This document shows positions 15,873 through 23,185 of a DNA stretch of 36,252 bases, piece after piece. This stretch comes from Bacteroidales bacterium. Its GTDB lineage: Bacteria > Bacteroidota > Bacteroidia > Bacteroidales > F082. The position numbers were made by a program, and so were the translations under genes. The first letter of the stretch is position 1. The number at the start of each line of letters is the position of its first letter. A model generated the notes under the pieces. The model worked only from the letters and a program-made list of their open reading frames with translations. It had not been told where the DNA came from and did not search any database. The stretch spans positions 1-36,252 of the forward strand of contig JAKSNC010000019.1 in NCBI GenBank assembly GCA_024400195.1, given 5' to 3'.

Positions 15873-18209
15873 TTATGCTGTTATTTTATAAATTTCTTCT
15901 TCTAATTCTTTTATTGCTTTTTCAAAGCCGTCTTGGCCGCCGAAGAGTTTGATAATTTTGGTGGGTTTGCCAATCCGGTTGAATGGCGGGATTTCCAGAA
16001 TGTCGGCGCGCTCGAAGTCGAGGATGCCGTTTTCGGCGTATTTGTCGAGCAGAGCTTCCAACACCTCGCGGGCCTTGCCTTCGTACTTGCCGAAGTAGTT
16101 GCGCTTCTTCACGTTGTTGGCGCGTTCCTTACGGGTGAGCGGCGGCTGGTCGTAGGCCACGTGGCAGATGATGTCGAAGATGTCGGCATCTTTCAGGGCG
16201 GCATTTTTCTCGCGCACGGCATCAATGAGGATGGCGTACTCTTTCAGCTCGTCGAGGATGGCCTGCTTGCGCTCGGTTTCCGTCCAGGTCCGGATGAACT
16301 GGTCGAGGGTTTCATAACGTAGGCGGATTTGTTTGCGGGCAAAGGTCTGCACACTTTCCGTGCGCATCGTCTTGCCGTCTTCGCCCAACACGCTCACAAT
16401 CTCCGACTCAATCCGAATGTCCTGTCCGTTGATGACATATTTGTGACGCGCATTATATTGTATGTCATCATTTTCGCTCGCCATTTGAGGAAAACCATTG
16501 TTTTCGCCACAGTTGTATTCCTTGGTATTTTTAACTGGCGGCTCGGGGTCGCCATCGAAATCGGGGTCTTTGAACTTGGCGGTGGCGTTACGGAAATCCA
16601 AAATCTCCAAATGCCACTTGCCTTTATCTTTGCGTAGTCTTGTGCCACGCCCGATAATCTGCTTGAACTCCGTCATCGAGCCAATCTCCTTGTCAATGAC
16701 GATGAGTCCGCAAGTCTTGCAATCTACGCCTGTGGAAAGCAGTTCGGAGGTGGTTACAATAACCGGATAAGGTTCATCCACGCTGATGAAATTGTCTAAT
16801 TGCTTTTTGCCTTCGCGGTCTTCGCCCACGATGCGCGTGACGTAGTACGGATTTTTCTTGCACATATCCGCATTCATACTCACGAGGAGGAAACGCATTT
16901 CGGCGGCTTCCTCAATGTCGGAGCAGAAGACGATGGTTTTGGTCATCCGGCCGATGTCGTGCAGCATTCGCGTGATGCGGTGGGCGACAACTTTGCGCCG
17001 TAGCTTAATGGCGATGTCGCGCCCGAAGTTCTGGCGTTGGTAGAGTTTCTGTTCTATCTCATGTCCGAAAAGGTCGAGTTCGCCTTCGTCGGGAGTCCAG
17101 CCCTGCAAATCCACATTGATGAAATCGGCAGTGACGCGATATGGCGCGAGAAAACCGTCGTTGATACCTTGCAGCAGCGAATAGGTGTAAACGGGTTCGC
17201 CGAAATAATCGAGATTGTTGGCGCCTTCCACGGCCTTGGGCGTGGCTGTCATACCGATTTGGGTGGCGCTGTCGAAATATTCAAGCACCTTGCGCCAGGC
17301 GGAATCGTCCTTCGCACTGCCACGATGACACTCATCCACAACAATGAGGTCAAAGAAGTTCTTCTGTACTTCCAAAAACGGATCCGGCTGTCCCTCTTTT
17401 CCCACAAGTTGATGATACAATGCCATATACACTTCGTAGGAGGTGTCAATCTTATCGACGCCTTCGCCATTGGAAGTGATTTTGGTCATAAACTTCTTGA
17501 ATGGCTTGAAATCCTGCGCCATCGTCTGGTCGATGAGGATATTGCGGTCGGCGAGATAGAGGATTTTCTTTTTGGCACCGCTTTTATGCAGCTGGTGGAT
17601 GATTTGGAATGCGGTATAAGTCTTTCCTGTTCCGGTGGCCATTACAATAAGGACACGTTGCTGTCCTTTGGCGATGGCTTCCACCGTGCGGTCGATGGCG
17701 ATGCGCTGGTAGTAGCGTGGCTCGTAACTATAGGCATCAAAATAATAGGAAGTTTCAACAATTTTCTGTTCTTCGTCGCTATAATTTTTGCTGGCGAGAT
17801 AGCGCTGATACAACTCATCTTCGGTTGGAAACTCATCCATTTTCAACTCGGTTTCCTTGCCCGTAGTAAAATCGTGTTCAAGGAAAGCTTCGCCATTGCT
17901 GGAGTATGCAAATTTCAAATCCAGAATTTGAGCATAGTCGATGGCTTGCTGGATGCCGCCGCCAACGGCGTGTTTGTTGTCTTTGGCTTCCAAAACGGCA
18001 ATCGGTTTCCCGTTATGGTAGAGCAGATAATCGGCTTTTTTGCCATCTGCGACGGAATGCAGGTTGCCGGCCACCAGCACGCGACCATCAGTGAAATAGT
18101 ATTCCTCACGCATATTATCACCCACTTTCCAACCTTTGTCATTCAAAGCCGGAGTAATAAACATCGTGCGGATTTCCTGCTCCTTCAGGTCTTTTTTATC
18201 AATGTTCAT
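15873..18209 (-). CDS. hsdR: Type I restriction endonuclease subunit HsdR
   Basis: This is a 778-residue motor and nuclease subunit. The N-terminal nuclease region shows KKADYLLYHNGKPIAVLEAKD (D...ExK). It is followed by an SF2 translocase with MATGTGKTYTAF (Walker A, about residue 190), VVDECHRGS (motif II), GMTATPK (motif III), TIVFCSD and QIIGRGTRLR (motif VI), and a C-terminal HsdM-contacting region ending ELEEEIYKITA. HsdR translocates DNA and cuts at a distance when HsdS/HsdM meet unmethylated sites. I chose the ATG at 18209 (or 18212, adjacent). A longer frame reaches 18290, but that stretch is the out-of-frame reading of an hsdM remnant. All motifs look intact, so with hsdM and hsdS at 10536-14008 a working enzyme is possible. 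Confidence 0.93.
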   Translation of the reverse strand: MNIDKKDLKEQEIRTMFITPALNDKGWKVGDNMREEYYFTDGRVLVAGNLHSVADGKKADYLLYHNGKPIAVLEAKDNKHAVGGGIQQAIDYAQILDLKFAYSSNGEAFLEHDFTTGKETELKMDEFPTEDELYQRYLASKNYSDEEQKIVETSYYFDAYSYEPRYYQRIAIDRTVEAIAKGQQRVLIVMATGTGKTYTAFQIIHQLHKSGAKKKILYLADRNILIDQTMAQDFKPFKKFMTKITSNGEGVDKIDTSYEVYMALYHQLVGKEGQPDPFLEVQKNFFDLIVVDECHRGSAKDDSAWRKVLEYFDSATQIGMTATPKAVEGANNLDYFGEPVYTYSLLQGINDGFLAPYRVTADFINVDLQGWTPDEGELDLFGHEIEQKLYQRQNFGRDIAIKLRRKVVAHRITRMLHDIGRMTKTIVFCSDIEEAAEMRFLLVSMNADMCKKNPYYVTRIVGEDREGKKQLDNFISVDEPYPVIVTTSELLSTGVDCKTCGLIVIDKEIGSMTEFKQIIGRGTRLRKDKGKWHLEILDFRNATAKFKDPDFDGDPEPPVKNTKEYNCGENNGFPQMASENDDIQYNARHKYVINGQDIRIESEIVSVLGEDGKTMRTESVQTFARKQIRLRYETLDQFIRTWTETERKQAILDELKEYAILIDAVREKNAALKDADIFDIICHVAYDQPPLTRKERANNVKKRNYFGKYEGKAREVLEALLDKYAENGILDFERADILEIPPFNRIGKPTKIIKLFGGQDGFEKAIKELEEEIYKITA

Positions 18210-18324
18210 CATAATAATGTTTTTCAAAAAACGAACCCGAATTTCGTGCCGCACGCAGTATGTCGCGGCAATTGAACAGGATATTGTCAAGGTTGATGAC
18301 GTTTTCGGTAGATTTCTTTGCCAT
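18199..18324 (-). pseudogene. Truncated head of a different hsdM, fused to the start of hsdR
   Basis: From the ATG at 18324 the minus strand reads MAKKSTENVINLDNILFN, then CRDILRAARNSGSFFEK, which is the N-terminal signature of a second type I HsdM family unrelated to the HsdM at 12458-14008. After FEK it breaks off into HYYDEH and a TGA at 18201-18199, overlapping the hsdR start (18209). The 41-codon frame may now act as an upstream leader ORF, translated before hsdR. Confidence 0.7.
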
Positions 18325-18390
18325 GGTTTTACATTTCACAGGGTTGAGAAACAAATGCAGTTATTTATCACCCCGAATTTTTCACAAATG

Positions 18391-18398
18391 CAAAAATA
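18391..18398 (-). promoter_or_regulatory. Probable -7 element for hsdR
   Basis: TATTTTTG on the minus strand matches TAnnTTTG. The nearest upstream TTTG candidates (18413-18410 or 18434-18431) are not at the usual spacing. It would start a transcript that first covers the 41-codon hsdM remnant and then hsdR. Confidence 0.4.
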
Positions 18399-18450
18399 AA
18401 ACAATAATCCAAATTGTTAATAATTTTTTACAAATAAAGTTTCTTTGAAC

Positions 18451-18611
18451 AAAAACCGGCCAACTTGGTGAATAAAAATCGGCCAACTTGGTGAATAAAA
18501 ATCAGCCAACTTGGTGAATGAAAACCAGCCAACTTGGTGAATAAAAATCAGCCAACTTGGTGAACGAAAATCGGCCAACTTGGTGAATAAAAACCGGCCA
18601 ACTTGGTGAAT
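18451..18611 (+). repeat. Array A: seven tandem copies of a 23-bp repeat upstream of a DUF4143 ATPase
   Basis: There are seven contiguous units of exactly 23 bp, starting at 18451, 18474, 18497, 18520, 18543, 18566 and 18589. In the sense of the ATPase gene each unit is RAAAAYCRGCCAA followed by CTTGGTGAAY. Only columns 1, 6, 8 and 23 vary, always by a transition. The unit contains the small dyad CCAA-C-TTGG. There are no spacers, so this is not a CRISPR. The period is not a multiple of three, so no repeated peptide is encoded. The array fills the gap between the hsdR promoter region (minus strand) and the ATPase promoter (plus strand). It ends 14 bp before that promoter's -33 element. Confidence 0.97.
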
Positions 18612-18625
18612 AATTTTTATAAAAG

Positions 18626-18657
18626 TTTGATTTATAATAAAATAATTTGTATTTTTG
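18626..18657 (+). promoter_or_regulatory. Promoter of DUF4143 ATPase A
   Basis: TTTG (18626-18629), 20 bp, TATTTTTG (18650-18657): a strong match to the Bacteroides consensus. The ATG follows 24 bp later. Spacing to the array and to the ATG is almost the same as at the paralogous locus (32664-32695). Confidence 0.8.
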
Positions 18658-18681
18658 CAGTTCAAAAAAGTGCATTAAAAA

Positions 18682-19962
18682 ATGCAAGAAAGTAATTATA
18701 AAAATCGCATTGCAGACAAGATTCTTGCCGAACAACTTGAAGCCTCCGGTGTTGTTCTGATACAAGGTCCCAAATGGTGTGGGAAAACGACGACGGCGGT
18801 TCAGCGGGCAAAGAGTGTCGTTTACATGGATGATCCTCGCTCGGTAAAATCAAACTTGTATTTTGCGGATACAAACCCCAATGTAATTCTTGACGGAGAC
18901 ACTCCTCGGCTGATTGACGAATGGCAATTGGCTCCAAAACTATGGGACGCCGCAAGATTTGAAGTGAGTCATCGGGGGCTGCCCGGCCAGTTGATATTCA
19001 CCGGTTCTGCCGTGCCTCCGAACATGTCGGAGATTTACCATTCGGGGGCAGGAAGGTTCGCTCGTGTGGTAATGCGCCCGATGACACTTTGGGAGTCGGG
19101 TGATTCTAACGGCGGAGTAAGTCTCAAATCGCTCTTCAATGGTGAGGATTTGGCGGTATTGTCGCCCGACCATCCATTAGATGAAATAGCCTACCTGACA
19201 TGTCGTGGCGGATGGCCCGGCACATTGCTTTTGAGCAGAAAAGCGGCTTTGCGGCAGGCTGCCAACTACGTTGACATTATTATAAACTACGATGTTTCAA
19301 GAGCTGACGGCTCAAACAAAGATGCGGAATTTGCCAGCAGGCTGTTGAGAGCATACGCGAGACATCAAGGCGGACAAGTGCCGATAAGCACGTTTTACAC
19401 TGACCTTGAAACGAATAAGCTCGCAAGTATGAGCGAAGACACAATAGCTTCGTACATTAACGCTTTCAAGAAGATTTTCACCATTGAGGACATGCCGGCT
19501 TGGAATCCCAACCTCCGCTCAAAAACGGCGATACGCACATCCGACACGCGGTATTTCGTCGATCCTTCGATTGCGGCAGCCGCTCTTGGTCTCGGCCCGA
19601 ACGACCTGCTGAACGACCTCGAAACAATGGGACTGCTGTTTGAGACATTGGCCGTCAGAGACTTACGTGTCTATGCCGAAGCGATGGATGGCAAGGTCTA
19701 TCATTACCGCGACAAAAACGGGCTTGAATGCGATGCCGTGATTCACCTCCGCAACGGTAAATACGGTCTTGTCGAGATAAAACTCGGCGGTGACACTCAC
19801 ATTGAAGAAGGTGCGGCGAACCTCAAGAAGTTACGTGGCAAAATAGATACCGAAAAGATGCAGGAGCCGTCGTTCATGGCCGTCGTGACAGCCGTTGGCA
19901 AATACGCCTTCCGCCGCGCCGACGGTGTGTATGTCGTGCCGATCGGAAGCCTGAAGGACTGA
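18682..19962 (+). CDS. DUF4143 family P-loop ATPase A (repeat-associated)
   Basis: This 426-residue protein has an N-terminal AAA-type ATPase domain: Walker A GPKWCGKTTTA (residues 29-39), Walker B-like PRLIDEW (75-81), and the sensor-like IFTGSAVPP. A winged-helix-like middle region follows. The C-terminal DUF4143 domain (residues about 285-426) includes RTSDTRYFVDPS, HYRDKNGLECDAVI and YGLVEIKLGG. The D..EIK pattern in that last part resembles a PD-(D/E)XK core; whether it cuts DNA is unknown. The family is very common in bacteria and archaea without an agreed role. A close paralog is encoded at 31363-32640. This gene has its own promoter and stands directly after repeat array A. It is GC-richer than the adjoining leader and is intact. 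Confidence 0.92.
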   Translation: MQESNYKNRIADKILAEQLEASGVVLIQGPKWCGKTTTAVQRAKSVVYMDDPRSVKSNLYFADTNPNVILDGDTPRLIDEWQLAPKLWDAARFEVSHRGLPGQLIFTGSAVPPNMSEIYHSGAGRFARVVMRPMTLWESGDSNGGVSLKSLFNGEDLAVLSPDHPLDEIAYLTCRGGWPGTLLLSRKAALRQAANYVDIIINYDVSRADGSNKDAEFASRLLRAYARHQGGQVPISTFYTDLETNKLASMSEDTIASYINAFKKIFTIEDMPAWNPNLRSKTAIRTSDTRYFVDPSIAAAALGLGPNDLLNDLETMGLLFETLAVRDLRVYAEAMDGKVYHYRDKNGLECDAVIHLRNGKYGLVEIKLGGDTHIEEGAANLKKLRGKIDTEKMQEPSFMAVVTAVGKYAFRRADGVYVVPIGSLKD

Positions 19963-19996
19963 CATTGGCATCAACGTCATGAGAAAGTGTAAAAAA

Positions 19997-20024
19997 GCAG
20001 AGACGCGTCTAAACGCGTCTCTGC
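19997..20024 (-). terminator. Rho-independent terminator of ppdK
   Basis: A perfect 12-bp stem (GCAGAGACGCGT with its complement) encloses a 4-nt loop. On the minus strand it is followed by six T (19996-19991), so it suits ppdK. The hairpin may also slow transcripts from the convergent ATPase A gene, which ends at 19962. Confidence 0.85.
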
Positions 20025-20061
20025 TCATATTATCGTCTGACGTTAATCGTCATTTCTTATT

Positions 20062-22842
20062 TTACTTCTCGGCCTTGATAGCAGCCTGTGCCGCTGCGAG
20101 TCGTGCGACCGGCACGCGGAACGGCGAGCAACTGACATAGTTGAGGCCTGTCTTGTAGAAGAACTCCACAGAAGCCGGGTCACCGCCATGTTCACCACAA
20201 ACGCCGCATTTCAGAGATGTTCTTGCACTTCTGCCACGCTCAACACCAAGTTTCACCAACTGACCGACACCTTCCTGATCCAATGTGTTGAACGGGTCGG
20301 CAGGGATAATCTTCTGGTCGATATAGCTGTGAACAATGGCATTAACATCATCACGCGAGAAGCCGAATGTCATCTGGGTGAGGTCGTTGGTTCCGAAGCT
20401 GAAGAACTGTGCCACTTCGGCAATCTTGTCGGCGACCAATGTGGCGCGAGGTATCTCAATCATCGTTCCGTACATATATTCAATCTGGAACTTATATTTC
20501 TTCTCCACTTCGGCCTTGACGCGCTCGGCAATAGCTTTCTGGTGCTCAAGTTCCTTCACGTTGATTGTAAGAGGAACCATTATCTCGAGGTGAGGATGTT
20601 GGCCTTCCTTCATCAGTTGTGCCGTTGCCTCAAACAGGGCGCGGAACTGTGTCTCGGTAATCTCCGGATAGACGATGCCGAGGCGCACTCCACGGAGACC
20701 CATCATCGGGTTGACTTCGTGAAGCAGTTCGATTCTCTTCTGAAGTTCACGGAGCGACATTTTACGTTCAGCGGCGAGTTCCTTCTGTTTGTCGAGTGTA
20801 TGAGGGACGAACTCGTGAAGCGGCGGGTCCATAAGGCGGAATGTGACAGGTTTGCCATCGAGCACCTTCATCGTGGCCTTTGCGCTTTCGCGGATATAAG
20901 GTTCGAGTTCGTTAAGTGCGGTCTGGCGTTCCTTGATGGCCTTTTCGACAGCCTCTTTGCGTTTCTTGTCGTTCTTTATAGTCATTGCGAGAGCCTCGCT
21001 CGTAGTCGCGATAATCATATTGCGGAGTTTGGCGAGAGGTTTCTCGCTGTTCTTGCCGTAGAACATGTGCTCGATACGGAACAGACCTATACCTTCGGCA
21101 CCGAAGCTGACGGCTTTAAGAGCATCGTCCGGGTTGTCGGCGTTGGTACGGACACCCATCTTGCGGTATTTGTCAACGAGTTTCATAAACTCTTGGAAGC
21201 GTTTGTTCTCGGTGGCGTCAATCATCTTGATTTCGCCGTCATAGACGTAACCCTTCGTTCCGTTAAGGCTGATGATGTCACCTTCTTTGTATATCTTCTC
21301 GCCGATGGTGACGGTAGCATCTTTCTCGTTGATATGGACGGCTTCGCAACCGACTATGCAGCACTTACCCCAGCCGCGGGCGACGAGGGCGGCGTGTGAT
21401 GTCATTCCGCCTTTTGCGGTGAGGATGCCGTTAGCAGCGCGCATACCTTCGACGTCTTCGGGATTGGTTTCTTCTCTGACAAGGACGCAGTTTGTCTTGG
21501 CAGCGCGATATTCATTAGCCTTTGCGCTTGATAGGGCGATTCTTCCCACTGCACCGCCGGGACCTGCCGGAAGACCGTGAGCGAGAATCTTGTGTTTCTT
21601 CTCGTCCGAAGCATCAAGAATCGGGTGAAGAAGTTCGTCAATCTGATTGACATTCAGTCTCATAACAGCCGTTTTCTCATCAATGCGTCCTTCGTGAAGC
21701 ATATCGAGGGCCATATTGACGGCGGCGACACCTGTACGTTTACCGACACGGCACTGAAGCATATAGAGTTTCTTGTCCTGAATTGTGAACTCTATATCGA
21801 GCATGTCTTTGTAGAAGTCTTCAAGAATGCGGCGGACCTCACAGAGTTCTTTGTAAGTATCGGGCATAAGCTCCTGCATTGAAGGCATGTTCTTGTTTTT
21901 CTCGTTCTTGGTGTCGTCGTTGAGCGGGTTAGGCGTGCGGATACCGGCGACGACGTCTTCACCTTGGGCGTTGATAAGCCATTCGCCATAGAACTTGTTA
22001 TCGCCTGTTGCGGGGTCACGTGTGAAAGCGACGCCCGTTGCGGAATTTTCGCCCATATTTCCGAACACCATAGTCTGAACGTTGACGGCTGTACCCCAGT
22101 CTTCGGGAATACCTTCTATCTTACGGTAAGAGACTGCTTTCTTTCCGTTCCAGCTCTTAAACACGGCCTTGATACCGCCTTCGAGTTGTTTTTCGGCGTC
22201 ATCGGGGAACGACTTGCCGAGTTCCTTTTTAATGACTTTCTTAAACTCTTCGGCGAGATTTTTAAGTTCCTCGGCCTTGATGTCGGTATCTGACTTATAA
22301 CCCTGTTTCTTTTTGAAATTATCGAGCATATCGTCAAGAATCTTGCGGATTCCGACACCTTTGACCGGTTCCATATCTTCAGCCTTCTCCATGACGACGT
22401 CGGCGTACATCATGATGAGGCGGCGATATGAGTCATATACGAAGCGTGGGTTGTTTGTCTTCTTGATGAGGCCCGGAATAGTTTTGGAGCAGAGGCCGAT
22501 ATTGAGCACTGTATCCATCATGCCCGGCATTGACTGGCGCGCGCCGGAGCGGCATGACACGAGAAGAGGATTCTCGGCATCGCCGTATTTCATTCCCATG
22601 ATGGCTTCCATTTTCTTTATTCCGGCGTGAACATCATCCATCAAACCTGCAGGAAGCTGGCATTTATTCGCATAATAGGCGGTGCAGCATTCCGTGGTTA
22701 TGGTGAGACCTGCAGGAACAGGGAGACCGAGGTTGCACATCTCAGCAAGGTTGGCACCTTTTCCGCCCAAAAGATTCTTCATCGTCGAGTTTCCTTCAGC
22801 CTTGCGGTCGCCGAAAGAATAGACGTATTTGATTTTTCCCAT
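20062..22842 (-). CDS. ppdK: Pyruvate, phosphate dikinase
   Basis: This 926-residue enzyme interconverts pyruvate + ATP + Pi and phosphoenolpyruvate + AMP + PPi in the cytoplasm. The N-terminal nucleotide-binding domain has KNLLGGKGANLAEM and SCRSGARQSMPGMMDT..NIG. The central swivelling domain has the phospho-histidine motif GGMTSHAALVARGWGK (about residue 484). The C-terminal TIM-barrel PEP/pyruvate domain has GLFRIEHMF, GLRGVRLGI, SFGTNDLTQMTFGF..D and CGVCGEHGGDP with its catalytic Cys. Length and motifs are complete. In Bacteroidota it commonly serves as a PPi-linked step between glycolysis and gluconeogenesis. It is a single-gene unit with its own promoter and terminator. Confidence 0.97.
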   Translation of the reverse strand: MGKIKYVYSFGDRKAEGNSTMKNLLGGKGANLAEMCNLGLPVPAGLTITTECCTAYYANKCQLPAGLMDDVHAGIKKMEAIMGMKYGDAENPLLVSCRSGARQSMPGMMDTVLNIGLCSKTIPGLIKKTNNPRFVYDSYRRLIMMYADVVMEKAEDMEPVKGVGIRKILDDMLDNFKKKQGYKSDTDIKAEELKNLAEEFKKVIKKELGKSFPDDAEKQLEGGIKAVFKSWNGKKAVSYRKIEGIPEDWGTAVNVQTMVFGNMGENSATGVAFTRDPATGDNKFYGEWLINAQGEDVVAGIRTPNPLNDDTKNEKNKNMPSMQELMPDTYKELCEVRRILEDFYKDMLDIEFTIQDKKLYMLQCRVGKRTGVAAVNMALDMLHEGRIDEKTAVMRLNVNQIDELLHPILDASDEKKHKILAHGLPAGPGGAVGRIALSSAKANEYRAAKTNCVLVREETNPEDVEGMRAANGILTAKGGMTSHAALVARGWGKCCIVGCEAVHINEKDATVTIGEKIYKEGDIISLNGTKGYVYDGEIKMIDATENKRFQEFMKLVDKYRKMGVRTNADNPDDALKAVSFGAEGIGLFRIEHMFYGKNSEKPLAKLRNMIIATTSEALAMTIKNDKKRKEAVEKAIKERQTALNELEPYIRESAKATMKVLDGKPVTFRLMDPPLHEFVPHTLDKQKELAAERKMSLRELQKRIELLHEVNPMMGLRGVRLGIVYPEITETQFRALFEATAQLMKEGQHPHLEIMVPLTINVKELEHQKAIAERVKAEVEKKYKFQIEYMYGTMIEIPRATLVADKIAEVAQFFSFGTNDLTQMTFGFSRDDVNAIVHSYIDQKIIPADPFNTLDQEGVGQLVKLGVERGRSARTSLKCGVCGEHGGDPASVEFFYKTGLNYVSCSPFRVPVARLAAAQAAIKAEK

Positions 22843-22869
22843 TTTTAATAAGATTTATGATTTAAGGCG

Positions 22870-22877
22870 CAAAGATA
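22870..22877 (-). promoter_or_regulatory. -7 element for ppdK
   Basis: TATCTTTG on the minus strand, 27 bp from the ATG at 22842. No TTTG lies at the usual -33 distance. Confidence 0.45.
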
Positions 22878-22965
22878 CGATTTTATCCTTGATTTTCGAC
22901 ATTTATTTTTCAAAAAGAATGGGAATCAAGATGGCCTCTACAATATCCACGAATTGTTTTCTCAA

Positions 22966-22985
22966 AGTCGCGATGAATCGCGACT
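22966..22985. promoter_or_regulatory. Inverted repeat, possible operator upstream of the efflux operon
   Basis: AGTCGCGAT and ATCGCGACT form a perfect 9-bp dyad around GA. The word AATCGCG recurs at 23031-23037 and a partial copy (ATATCGC) at 23002-23008. The site is about 130 bp upstream of the presumed transcription start. Its short central gap and lack of a T tract fit a protein-binding site better than a terminator. Confidence 0.4.
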
Positions 22986-23113
22986 CTACCAGTTTTCGTT
23001 AATATCGCAAGCCATTCTACATTCAGATAGAATCGCGCCTCATTTTCATTGAAACAACTTTTATTTTGAGTGAAATAGAGCTTTGCGTCAGTCGAAAGCA
23101 AGTTTTTTTTTCA

Positions 23114-23121
23114 TATTTTTG
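23114..23121 (+). promoter_or_regulatory. -7 element for the efflux operon
   Basis: TATTTTTG matches TAnnTTTG. The closest TTTG (23082-23085) is 28 bp upstream, further than usual. The ATG at 23186 leaves a leader of about 60 nt. Confidence 0.45.
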
Positions 23122-23185
23122 CAGCCTCAAATTACGCCAATAAAAAGGCTCTTGTGGAAAATAAAAACCTTTAAATAATTAAATA

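Larger units (their letters stand above)
22843..23185. other. Divergent intergenic region between ppdK and the efflux operon
   Basis: This 343-bp gap holds a -7 element for ppdK (22870-22877), a short inverted repeat (22966-22985), two more AATCGCG-like words, and a -7 element for the efflux operon (23114-23121). A 63-codon minus-strand frame at 22910-23101 has no recognisable family and I do not accept it as a gene. Confidence 0.5.

Noticed and set aside
17037-18275. 412-codon plus-strand ORF opposite hsdR
   Set aside because: The opposite strand has all HsdR motifs; this frame shows no family features.
18210-18290. Longer HsdR N-terminus starting at 18290
   Set aside because: This stretch is the hsdM-remnant DNA read in another frame; family members start close to the MMNIDKKDLKEQ segment.
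18451-18611. CRISPR array
   Set aside because: The 23-bp units are directly adjacent with no unique spacers, and no cas genes are present. They are plain tandem repeats.
18417-18665. Protein made of repeated FTKLADFYSPSW-like segments, minus strand
   Set aside because: The frame only reads through array A. The 23-bp period shifts frame at each copy, there is no sensible start, and the strand is opposite to the ATPase promoter.
20188-21399. 403-codon plus-strand ORF opposite ppdK
   Set aside because: It is an antisense shadow of a full-length, motif-complete PPDK.
22910-23101. Small 63-codon gene on the minus strand between ppdK and the efflux operon
   Set aside because: It has no recognised family and no promoter of its own, and it overlaps likely regulatory DNA; an open frame of this size can occur by chance.
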